A stretch of 41,422 bases of DNA from the NCBI GenBank assembly GCA_001179505.1, contig CDMY01000562.1:291940-333361 (forward strand). The letters run 5' to 3'. Each line of letters begins with the position of its first letter. Positions within the stretch are counted from its first letter, which is position 1. Below are positions 20,653-31,407 of this stretch, in pieces. Under the pieces are notes generated by a model. That model saw nothing but the letters and a program-made list of their open reading frames with translations. It was not told the origin of the DNA and made no database searches. The position numbers and the translations under genes are program-made. Source of the stretch: Vitrella brassicaformis. Lineage: Eukaryota > Sar > Vitrellaceae.

Positions 20653-23048
20653 ATGGCTACCGGAAGCACGACACTACCGCCTGCTTATTCCACCGTGAGG
20701 CCCTCGCCAAACCGGCTGCAGGCCACGGGGACACTCGCTAGCACCCTCGCTGCAGACATCTACGACCATGAAAAGGAACTCGCGTTGCCGACCAGCCCTC
20801 TCAAGGCCTCTCTCCTCTCGCGGCCGCCTGGCGCCCAGCCGGCTGTGCGTGGCGCGGTGCAGGAGGCCCCGCCGCCCGCCAAGAGCAAGATACAGAAGCT
20901 GCGGGAGGAGCTGCTGACGTCTAAGAGGGCGGCGGCCATGACACAGGCACCGGCAGCCAAGAAGCCGCCAGCCGAGGGGGCTCCTACAGCACCGGCTGCT
21001 GCCGCTGCTGGTGTTGATGTGGGAGGGACGATGCTGCTCACATCGACGATGCCCCAGGCAGCAGAGGGGTCAGTATCCGTGTCGGCATCGGCGTCGGCCT
21101 CAGCGACAGCCACACTGACGGCCACTGCAGTGGGCAGCCCGCAGCAGCTGTGCGTGGAGCTCCTGCTGGCCGGCTGCGTGCAGTCCTTCATTGACTTTTT
21201 CGTCATCACACACAGCGCAGAGGACGTCATGGCGTCCCTGGGCGAGAGGGCGGGGGACGCCGCTAAGCCCAGAAGGTTCAAACCCGTCGAAATGGAGAAA
21301 CCAGGAAAGGGGCCTGTCTCAGCGGCGCCGGCATCCCAGCAGCAGCAACCGGCAGAAGGCATCTCGACATCCTCCACTACCCTACAGCCCCTGCAGACGG
21401 CCCCTGCCGTGCCCGAGGAGACCCTGGTGTTCCTCAAGGAGACGCTCGAGTCGGCAGAGACGGCCAGGCGGCTCGGCCCCACCTACCTCTCTCAGTGCTT
21501 CGAGCAGTACCGTGTGGTTGCCGAGTACTTTGAGAAAATCCACGACCTCGACTCCGCCCGGTACTTCCACAGGCGGTGCGGCGAAGTGGTCGCCGCCGGC
21601 ATTGCCAGCAAGGGCGGGGCGGGGGCGGGGGGAGAGGGGGAGACGGCGGGGCTTCGTGAGTGTCTGGCCAAGTCTCTGTTGAGTCTGGGCATCTGTGACG
21701 AGAGGACCAACAATTGGGCTAGCGCCAAGGAGCACCACGAGCAGGCGTTGCGTGTGGCGTCGGCCAAGTCGGAGAGGCCGGGCAGGGGCGCCCCAGCCAC
21801 AGCAGGGAGAGAGAGGGGCGGCCCGCCTCAGGAGGGTGGACGTCAGAGCGACGAGGAGGTGGTGAGCCTGCCGCTGATGCTCAAGTCTGCCAGCCGCCTT
21901 GTAGAGGTCTACAAAGTACTCGCAGCCAAATGCGAACGGGTCAGCTCCGCCCCCCCCCCCCGGCTCACCTTTGTTCCGTGTCTCGTCAGAATAACGTTGT
22001 CTATTGTTTCCACAACGCCTAATGTGCAGGAGGGTCGCTATGAGGCAGCAGCACAGAGCTACGAGCGGTGTGTGGAGTGCGCGCGGCTGAGCCGGGATTC
22101 TGCATTGGAGGGCACGGCATGCTACAACCTCGGCAAGGCCAAGCTCAGACTCGGTAGGGAAACCAACCATACGAGGCGGGTGAGGTGAGACACGATCAAT
22201 CGGCCGATGCCCTCCCTGGTTGGCTTGTTGGCTGTTGACTGGCTGACAGGTTCGTATCACGAGGCGGCCGCCCTTCAGCAGCAGTACCTTGACATATGCC
22301 GGTAGGTGCGGCGCTGTGTGGGGGTGTGAGAGGTCGAAAGATGCGGCAGAGAGACACATTCGTGTGTGTGAATGCGTCGGTTGCAGGACTCACGGCGATC
22401 GTGTGGGCGAGAGTGCCGCTCGTGCGTCTCTGGCTCAGGCGCAGCAAGCCCTCGGCAACACACAGGTAGGTAACACAGGGGTCTCACACACAAGGATGCC
22501 AGTGTCAATGTGTCTCTGTGTCTCTGTCGTTGATGGATCTATTGATGGGATGGCCACACAGGAGGCGGTGCGGCAGCTGGAGCAGCTCCTGGCTGTGGCC
22601 AACGAGGCCGTAAGCGCACAGTGCACAACCACACCCACACCCGCACCCACACCCATACCCACACTCGCATGTATGCATACCTCTTGCCATTCAGGGGGAG
22701 CTTGATGCCCAGACTGGGGCGTGTCTCAACCTGGGCCTGCTGTACAGCCAGCGGGCCGAATACGACAAAGCTGTCGACCTGCTCGAGCAGCACTTCGACC
22801 TCGCAAGGCAAGACTGGACGCCACCAATCAACACAGATGATGATGCGATGCATCCCTCCCGTGTGATGTGTGTTGTATTGTGCAGGCAGCTGGGTGACCG
22901 CAAGCTGATCGACTCTGCCCGTGTGCTGCTGGGAGTGGCTCGAGGCAACGGCAAGCTGACTCCATACATCGACGTTATAGGCACCAGCCTCGACCGACTG
23001 CTCAAATGGAAATCTCGCCGGGTGCCCATCGACCAGCCCGAGACATAA
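20653..23048 (+). CDS. Tetratricopeptide-repeat protein, TTC29-like
   Basis: Exons: 20653-21939, 22030-22153, 22250-22301, 22387-22465, 22562-22609, 22695-22807, 22886-23048. The total is 1866 nt, 621 aa. Residues 1-160 are Ala/Pro/Ser-rich low complexity with a short basic helix (SKIQKLREELL). A block CVELLLAGCVQSFIDFF (about 167-183) is followed by TPR-like helices: YRVVAEYFEKIHDLDSARYF, CLAKSLLSLGICDERTNNWA, AAQSYERCVECARLS, ACYNLGKAKLRLG, ACLNLGLLYSQRAEYDKAV, and a tail RVLLGVARGNGKLTPYIDVI. The overall layout and the VARGN tail recall TTC29, a TPR protein linked to ciliary dynein and intraflagellar transport; this is from memory of the family and tentative. Intron 6 appears to use a GC donor. 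Intron 1 (90 bp) is in frame and stop-free, so a readthrough isoform is possible. Confidence 0.8.
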
Positions 23049-23917
23049 TTATTGCTGCATTCATCGACGCGTATACACCATGGCCACACGGACGAAATGA
23101 AGGTGCAGCTGCTGCCGTCTGTGTGTGTGTGGGGGGGGGGAGGGGGGCGGGCGAGGGCGGNNNNNNNNNNNNNNNNNNNNNNNNNNNNNNNNNNNNNNNN
23201 NNNNNNNNNNNNNNNNNNNNNNNNNNNNNNNNNNNNNNNNNNNNNNNNNNNNNNNNNNNNNNNNNNNNNNNNNNNNNNNNNNNNNNNNNNNNNNNNNNNN
23301 NNNNNNNNNNNNNNNNNNNNNNNNNNNNNNNNNNNNNNNNNNNNNNNNNNNNNNNNNNNNNNNNNNNNNNNNNNNNNNNNNNNNNNNNNNNNNNNNNNNN
23401 NNNNNNNNNNNNNNNNNNNNNNNNNNNNNNNNNNNNNNNNNNNNNNNNNNNNNNNNNNNNGAGGGCGGTGGGGTGAGAGGATGATATCTGTCGATTGATT
23501 GATGATTGTGTGCGTGCGAGCGTGCGTGGCCGCATCCATCAATCAAGTCAGTCACATGCTAGCACTCACTGTACAGCAGCAGTCTCTCTCCTCTCCCTCA
23601 CACCGCACCACACCTCATACGGCTTAAAACCAATCAATCTGACAGACAGACAGACAGACAGACAGGCAGGCAGAGAGACCTGGCATAGCTAATGCGAGAG
23701 GTACCAGCCACCCAGCCACTCAGCCACCTACAGGCAACTCACCCTCTACCCCTCACCCTCTGTCCATAGAGGGAGGTGTCTCATCCACCCATCTGTCTGT
23801 CTGTCTGTCTGTCTGTCTGGGTGCCTATCTATCCATCTATCTCTCCAGGCTGCCTGGCTGGCTGGCTCGCTGGCTGCCTGTGGCCAACCAGGCGGCCGCT
23901 ATGCTGCTACTTCTTAA
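23049..23917. other. Convergent intergenic region around the gap
   Basis: Outside the Ns this holds the two 3' ends and microsatellites: a poly-G/GT stretch before the gap, a GACA run at about 23641-23668, a CTGT run at about 23791-23820, and GGCT/CTGG runs near 23855-23880. No gene or RNA is seen. Confidence 0.6.
23161..23460. other. Assembly gap (300 N)
   Basis: Exactly 300 undetermined bases lie in a G-rich low-complexity stretch downstream of the TPR gene. The octamer GAGGGCGG ends the left flank (23153-23160) and starts the right flank (23461-23468). The true length is unknown. Confidence 1.
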
Positions 23918-24779
23918 CTAACCCTCCTTAGCCTCACACCACTTCACGCCATGGTCGGTGCGGTTTTTGCCGCCCTTGCACTTCTTCGGCACGTCGCCAG
24001 GCTCGATGCACTCGCGTCCCTTCAACTCACCGATGATGCGGAGAAAGTCGCTGCCGGGAAGTGGAGGGGCGGGAGCGTCGCCCTCGTCGGACCACGTGCC
24101 CATGCAGATGTTCTCATTGTTGTCGCGGGGTAGGTAGGTAGGTAAGGGTAGGGGGCTGACTCGAGTGCCGTGTTCAGTGCCGTGCCGGTAAGAGTAGATC
24201 CGCAACGCACAGAAGTCTGCACGCAAACAGAACAGACAAGGGAGGGAGGGGCGGGGGAGAGCAAGGCATCAACGATCTACGCGGGCACCTGTTGTTCGCT
24301 CTGCGGGCAGACCTTTGGGCTGGTCGGTCTTGCCGGCGTTGGCTAATGTCATGACGGTGCGGTGTGCCGTGCCGATGGCCTGCATGGACGTAGGGGTCAG
24401 TTCGTGGGCGGCAGTGCTGAGCTGGTGGGCGGCAGCGATGGCCTTGCCAGCGTGGTCCAGCTGCAGCTGCACCAATGACATCTGCTGGGCCTCAGACGCC
24501 GACAACTCACCACCTGCATCCATCCGTCAGGCACACAACACACTGGACGGATGGGCGCCATGATCGCACACACCACTTCTATACGTATACAAAGCTCATG
24601 AGCGGCCACCAGCCCCTCTGCAGCCATAGATCAGCCAACGCACAACATGGGCAGATCTGCCGTGATGGACGCTGTGTGCTTCCGCTGTGCTTACGTCGGT
24701 CATGGTTGCGCTGTAGCACGGTGCTGGAGAGGCCAACCACTGGCAGCAGGACGGTAGCAAGGCCCAAACCACGCGTCAT
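23918..24779 (-). CDS. Small secreted or membrane-anchored protein, unknown function
   Basis: Exons: 24779-24695, 24513-24313, 24216-23918. The total is 585 nt, 194 aa, in frame. The N-terminus MTRGLGLATVLLPVVGLSST looks like a signal peptide or signal anchor. The middle (about 30-95) is an Ala/Gln/His-rich, probably helical, segment (LVQLQLDHAGKAIAAAHQLS). The C-terminal hundred residues hold five cysteines (DFCALRIYSY, NENICMGTW, RECIEPGDVPKKCKGG, VKWCEAKEG) with charged loops, suggesting an extracytoplasmic domain. I do not recognise the family. It is divergent from DRC7, with 189 bp between start codons. The model rests on open frames, splice consensus and phase only. Confidence 0.6.
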
Positions 24780-24968
24780 CCTCACAGAGGCTCCCGAAGA
24801 CGTCAAAAAAGGTGTGGCGCTCGGCGACTTCGCAAAGATCTCTCTGGATGACGCTGAGGAGAGAGGATCTTCTTCTCGGCGTTTCGGCCAGGTTGCACCG
24901 GGCCAGCTTGCCCCCACTCCCCCCCCAGTCTCTCGAAAGTAGTTTCCCTCTCGTCATCACCTTGCAAA
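24780..24968. promoter_or_regulatory. Divergent promoter region secreted protein / DRC7
   Basis: A 189-bp spacer lies between two start codons. It contains a poly-C tract (about 24921-24928) and no microsatellite. GCGAGCT is not present here, unlike several other spacers in the window. Confidence 0.4.
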
Positions 24969-27900
24969 ATGGAGACCAAGGAGAAGATTGTGCGGTCCCG
25001 AAGGTTTGCGAGTGAGAACCTCAACTGCAAACGAGAGTACCGCGAGAGCTCCCTCAAGGAGAAGACGCTCATGGAACAAGTCCAGAAGTTCGAAGTTCAG
25101 GTGGGCACGTCAGACGACGTTGCTGCCTGCCTGCCTGCCTGCAGTGTTGCCTGCACTGCACCCATCGATTCAGCTGTCACTCTGTGTCTGTGTGTGTGTG
25201 TGTGCGTTCAGTTCCGCACTCTGTATGGTCCCCGTTTCCTGTTCCTCGCCCCTCCCAACGAGTTCGGTATCAACAAGTTCCTGCCTACCACCGTGCGGCC
25301 AACCAAACTCTCCTACAGGTATGCGTCAAGGAGTGCACACAGTCCCCATTCACCATTCATGACTGGACTGGGCTGGGGGGGGAGGGGGGGGTGCAGGGAG
25401 TTGTATGACTACCGCAGCTGCGCCGCTTTTTTGTCGGACTTGCTGGGCTACGAGCATCTTAATCCGCCTGACGAGCACCCGCCGGTCATCCCCGCACCTG
25501 CTACTGTGCTCAGATGGCAGGCAAGGCACAACACCACACCACGCAATCACATCGATGAAAGCACGGATGGATGGATGGATGGCCTCTCCATATTCTGGCA
25601 GACGGGCGACTGTTTCGACTTTAGCATCGTGCTGGCGTCCCTGCTCATCGGTGAGCAGGTGGGCGGGAAGGCAGGCAGCCAGGCAGCAGAGACCTCACAG
25701 CCACTTGTCGGTCGTATGTTGATACAGGTGTAGGGTATGACGCCTACTGCGTGAGCGGGACTGCCCCGCGCACCATCACACTGCGGGACGAGGCGACTTT
25801 CCAGTGCCCCGAGTTCGATGAAACCACCGGGGAGACAATACATTACGTGCCCCTGACCGCCTCCTCACCCACCATTTCAACCGGCGCCAAACTCTGGGCG
25901 GAGACTGCCGTGCCCTCATGCATGTCTGACAGAAAAGATGTGAGTTTCTTTGTGCTATGCATCGTCCAAGCAACAGCACTGTGGTGATATGCATGTGTTG
26001 GTTGTGTCGATCGTCGGCCGACAGGGAGGGGGCGAGGGTGCGGATGATGGCGTGTCGGTGGCGCCATCCCTGGCCGCCCCGAAGGAGGGCGAGAAGGACC
26101 CGACTGATGTGGTCATCAAGCCCAAGGAGGCGCCCAAGTCGCAGTTCATCGAGAAGATGCAAAGGGAGAAGGACACCAAAGAAGCCGAGGAGAAACGAAT
26201 CGTGAGACACAAAGAGATACATGTTCTCTCTTTGCGGCTTTTCCTGTCACCTCGTCTAGTGATGTATGGATCTGTTGCTCGTCTGTGGGTTTGTTCAGGC
26301 GCAGCAGAGCGACAGTGAGGATGAGCCGGAGGAGGACAAGGACCCGATGGAGGGCAAGAGGCTCCACGCATGGGTGCTCCTCAGAAGGGGACCAAGGGAC
26401 GTAAGCAAGTCACACACACACATGGACGGGCACACACCTGGTGGCGCGAGATATATGCTGGCTGCACGGGTGGATGGACGCGGACAGACACATATGTATG
26501 TGTGATGTCGTGTGCAGGTGTCTGATGATTTGTACATAGAGCCGACCACAGGCCGGCTGTATTCGCCCCAGGCCTGTCCCTACCACAGCATCGACCTCAT
26601 ATGGAACCACAAAAACCTCTGGGTCGGTTGGTGGGTTGGTGGGAGGCCTGCACTTTCCCTCCTTCATCTAGGTGCACGTGGATACATGTGTGTCGGTCTG
26701 TGTGTGGATGCAGGTGAACCTGCAGCGCGGTCCGATGAACCAGTTGAGTCTGGAGCTGTTCGACTCCCGGTGCTACGAGTACGTCATGCCCGACATCAGA
26801 GTACAGGACAGAGATGCAGACAAGGTGCATACCTCGGGCACAAAGGGACAGACAGACAGGCAGAGAGTAAAAGACGATCCTCAATGTCTCCCTCTCTCTG
26901 TGTGTGCGTGTCTGTGTGTGTCTGTCACATGTATACATGTGAAGGATAATGACGACGCCAACGAGAATGAGGACGAGGCTATCGCCCCGCCGATGCCCGC
27001 CATGACACCCAAGTCGCCACACACCCCGGCACTCAGCGCACCAGTGGCCAAGCCGTCCCTCGAGGCCGCCGCCGGCGGCGAGCAGACCCACCACCCTGCT
27101 GTCCAGGTAGGTAGCTAGGCAGGTAGGCTCTGACGAGACAGAGACACGCGGAGAGACAAGCGGATGGTCGTTTGGTTGCTCAGACCCTCGACTTGCCGCC
27201 CTCTTGGTCCGAGCCGATAGAGATATCGCGGGAGAAATTCCAGCAGCGCCTCTACTCGAGTGAGGCGACACACACAAATGTGGCGCGCGTCTAGTTGGAT
27301 TGATGGGTGTGGGAGTGGGTGTGGGTGTGGGAATGGCCATGCAGACGAGACGACCAAGTTTTACGAGAAGCTGAAGATCGAGCGGTACACGGCATACTCG
27401 CAGGCAGACGGGCTGGTCACACGAGTCAGCGTCTACAAGGACACGCACCGCACTGTGCCACTCACCATACGCGAGTCATTCAGCCACAGAAGGTAAGCAA
27501 GGTGACTGGCCTTTGGTCATCACACCACCCATGCCATTCCTCTGTCCTGCGCATGCATCTGCACACACAGGGACAAGTTGGTGCAGCGCGTTCGCATCCC
27601 CCGCGAGCACAAACTCATTGAGATATTCGCACCGGGGCGGCCGGGAGCACTCAAGCGGTTCGAGCAGGTCAGTGAATGAGCGGCGCTCCACGGTGACTGA
27701 CTCACTGAGTGTGTGAGTAGAAAGAAGGCTTACCGCGGAGCCTTTTCTGCCGTGTGTCTGTCTCATGCATGTCACTCACTGGTGGCAGGTCGAGGCGCGG
27801 CGTCGCGAGATGACATTCTACAACTCGCGGCTCGACGGACTCATCAAACACGTCGAGGTCAGTCAGACAGGCAGTGAGAGAGTGAGTTGTGAGAATGAAA

Positions 27901-30139
27901 TGACACAGAGAAAGACACAATCCGTCTCTCACAGCTGATAGGGGAGAAGATCTTTGAATACTTCGAGGAGAGAGAAGACCGGTCAGTCGGTGGGCCGCAC
28001 GGCACGACACCGCACGGAACGGAAGGGGCACCATATCCCGACTCAGTCAGTGCTGGTGTGTGATGGACGCAGCATGACGTATCACTCCATCACGCTGGAC
28101 CCGGGCCTCAAGAACGCCAAGGACTTCCTGGAAGTCGAGACAGGCGAGCTGCCCATCAGAAAAATGACACAGAAATTCGCAAGGAAGCCAGACGTACGTA
28201 TTCTCTCGTACCCACACAGACACGCACACACAACACGCAGACCAGTGTCGGCTCTCTTTTTTCTGTTGCCAGTATGAATGGCTGCGTTCGTTCGTGTGTG
28301 TGTGTGCGTGTGTACAGGTGTTGGCGGAGCAGGACGTGCAGAAGCTGGTGTTTTACCTGAGTCAGGGGAAGGTTTGCGTGTACTTCCACACTGACCCCGG
28401 CAGGGTCGTCACGCCATCACTCATGTTCCAAAAGGCACCACACACACACTCACCCAGTGGCGCCTACACATCCCCAATGCATCGCATCCACGGGTGTGTG
28501 TGTGTGTGTGTGTCTATATGCAGGTTGATTCAGTCATGAAGCTCGATGAGGACTACCTCCGCTTCAAGAAGGGCCCGCCCATCCCGCTTCCCGCCCCGCA
28601 ACAGGTACTCAGCGGGGAGGGAGAGCGAAAACTTGCTCGAGCCCTTCGTTCTGTGTCTCTGTGTCTTTGCGTCAGATCCAGAAGCTGCTTCATCTGCAGA
28701 AGGACTGTCTCCTCACCTGGAAGGCCACAGCGCTCTCAAACGCATACAGCCAACACGCCGTACGCACTCTCTCTCCTCTACACATACAACACACGGCACA
28801 CAGCACACAGCACACACCAGCATGTCCTATACTCATTGCAGACGCGGCGTCAGGAGGAGCTGAAGATCTCGTCGCTCCGCTACGCCGCCCACCACCAGCA
28901 GATGCAGCACAAGGCAGCCACAACCACAGCCGCAGGCGCCGAGCCCGGTGCCGCCTCACCGGTTGCAGCGCCTGGCGCGGCCCCGTCCGGCCCGGCTGAA
29001 CCTATCGACTTCTTTGGTAGCGCGAGAAGAGTCATGGATCGATTGTTCTGACAACTGAGCATTCAATGGATACGATACAGGCCCCAACGGCATCCTCGAG
29101 AAGAGTGTGTATGACCTGGCCAGGGAACAGGCCCAAGAGGAGTCGCTGGGCGAGGGAACCGAGGAGGAGAAACAAGCCGAGGAGGCCAAAAAGGCCAGAC
29201 AGACAGACGGACGGACGGGCTGATATGATCGATTGCCTGGTGTCGGGGTGTGGTGCAGGTTGACACATTGGCGCCGTATCTATTGGAATTCCCTGGTAGG
29301 CGGTGAAGACGAAGCTATGGGAGGAGACATGAATCATGGTGTCTTGTGTGTGTGGTGTTGTCTTCAGGCAAGACGATCGACGCCATGACCGCCGAGATGA
29401 TCGCCAAGAAATGCAAAAACGACTTCAGAGTACAGACACACATCCTCACGCTCGCGCACGCGACACCATCTACTTTCCCTCCCTCTCCTCCCCTTGTGTG
29501 TCCCCCCCTCGCCTCGCTTCCCCTTGCCGTTCAGAAGCGTCTGCTTGACCGTGCAGCCATCATTCAGCGGCGGCTCGAGGAGGAGCACGACCAGCTCAGA
29601 AAGAGAAGGGTGAGGGCGCACCTCGCACGAAGATGGATCGCAAGTGTGAGCGTCTTCTGTCTGTCCATTTCGTCGCTCAGGCTGCCCTACAGCGCCGTGC
29701 AGAGGGTCCAAGCCCCGGTGCTGGCCCCGGAGCCGTCGACAAAGATGAAAAGGGCTTCGAGCAGTACCAGAGTGAGGCCATGTTTAGGATACAGATCCTC
29801 GAACAGCGCCTTGCCAGACATGAGATGCAGGTCAGAGAGAGGCGGTCGGTAAATGAGTAGGTGGCTTGAGACACCAGACAGCCCCTGTCTCTCCTGTCTG
29901 TCTCTCTGCGCGTGTGCGTATTTTTCCAGGCGATTAAGAAGTTTGCTGAACTGGAGAAGTTTTTGGCCGAGGACCCCCGGCTGGCAGCCATGTGGCAGAA
30001 AGGTACACACACACACACACACACACACACGAGCGCGAGCCATTCCGTGTGTGCCTGTCTCGCGTGTTGAATCGACTCAGCTGATGCGGGCCGGACCGAG
30101 AGCCCCACAAAGCTGCTGGCAACGGGAAGGAGGAACTAG
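24969..30139 (+). CDS. DRC7: Dynein regulatory complex subunit 7 (DRC7/CCDC135/FAP50)
   Basis: Twenty-seven exons: 24969-25100, 25212-25318, 25397-25520, 25602-25650, 25728-25939, 26025-26201, 26299-26400, 26518-26622, 26714-26824, 26945-27106, 27184-27259, 27345-27492, 27571-27667, 27789-27857, 27935-27981, 28073-28193, 28318-28434, 28524-28604, 28676-28759, 28842-29016, 29081-29193, 29259-29295, 29368-29429, 29535-29609, 29681-29830, 29930-30002, 30081-30139. The total is 2865 nt, 954 aa. DRC7 is part of the nexin-dynein regulatory complex of motile 9+2 axonemes. Hallmarks: LYGPRFLFLAPPNEFGINKF, the transglutaminase-like TGDCFDFS (Cys125) and GVGYDAYCVSG (138-148), then HAWVLLRRG, DLYIEPTTGRLYS, LIWNHKNLWVNLQ, TRVSVYKDTHRT, and Glu/Lys-rich helices at the C-terminus. 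Acidic or Ala/Pro-rich inserts in exons 6, 10 and 20 make it longer than the roughly 870-residue animal protein. Introns 3, 17 and 21 need GC donors to keep the family sequence in frame. Confidence 0.93.
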
Positions 30140-31407
30140 CCAACCATACAAACGGCCGCCCAGCTGTCCTCACGACGTCGTGTGGTGGCAGAGATGGCAG
30201 CTGCAGCAGCTGAACCTCAATTCACATGATGCATGTACTTCGTGTGGCCATGGTGGAACGAAGCAATCATTACGTCTCGATCGGGCTGGTCGCCGCGTCT
30301 GTCTGGTTGATTGACCTGACTTGGTTTTGGAACGCGCTTTGTGTCAATCAAGTCAAAAGAAACACTTCGAGAACACATCCCTGGCTGGCTGAGCCGACAA
30401 TCTTGCCCTTAACCACCACCACGATATCTTGACTTTGACTGGCTTGATGGACTGATGTCAATGATTCGAACAACCTACCGCACGTATCAAGGTCAATTGA
30501 GGGAGAGAAGAGAAATGTGTCTGCGCCATCGCCATAATCATCAATCACAGTCACGATGTGCAATACACACACTGCGGACTACAGAGAGAAAGACAGAAGA
30601 CAGACAGAGAGGGAGAGGGTTGAGAGAGAGGGAGGAAGGGAGAGACGACTCAGCTCCCATTTACCCGAACCACAGCAATTGACAGACACACCGACAGGCA
30701 GCTAGAGGCGGTGCTATGATACACATCAGGCCACCCCCCCACCCCTGCCCACCCCCCCAGCCCCCCACCTCAAAAGCAGACGCACATATTACCCACACCC
30801 TCTCTCTCAGAGTAGCAGTGAGGTGAGTGGCACCTCTCCATCCATCCATTCATCCATCGGCAGAGCCGTGCGCTCATGACTCAGCTGACTGCTCTGCCCA
30901 GACACATACAAAGAGACATCGTATGTGTGTGTGGGGGGCGGGGGATTGGCTGAAAGGGGATGAATGTGTGGATAAGGCTGGTGGGATGGAAATGGACTCA
31001 ACTCACTCACCCTCTCAGTGGACCGAAAGACTAGATGAGTCGCCAGGCGCCACACAGACAGACAGACAGACACTCAGGCAGACAGGCAGGCAGGCAGGTA
31101 CACAGGCAGACCATTTTGATTCAATCAACGAGATCTGAGGGCCTTGCCTTGTGTAGAGCCGCGAAAAAAGGTCAACCGCGATGGATGGATGCCCGCCCGC
31201 CCGCCCCACACACGCACCGTTCTTGGTGCCGCCCATGCTAGAATGACTCCTCTCTCCCTCCCTCCCTCTCTCCCTCCCTCCCTCCCACAATCACAACAAA
31301 AGCCCACCGATCCACCCACCGGTGACCGACACGCATATATGTATGCATCAGCGACGCGGCAAACACATACGCGGCAAACACATACCACCGGCCCCTCTCG
31401 CCCCTCC
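30140..31407. other. Convergent intergenic region DRC7 / RING protein
   Basis: This 1.27-kb spacer has both 3' ends. It contains purine-rich GAGAGA/GACAGA runs (30580-30650), C-rich tracts near 30731-30766, GACA/GGCA runs at about 31058-31100 and CCCT runs at about 31252-31288. No coding region or RNA gene is supported. Confidence 0.6.
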
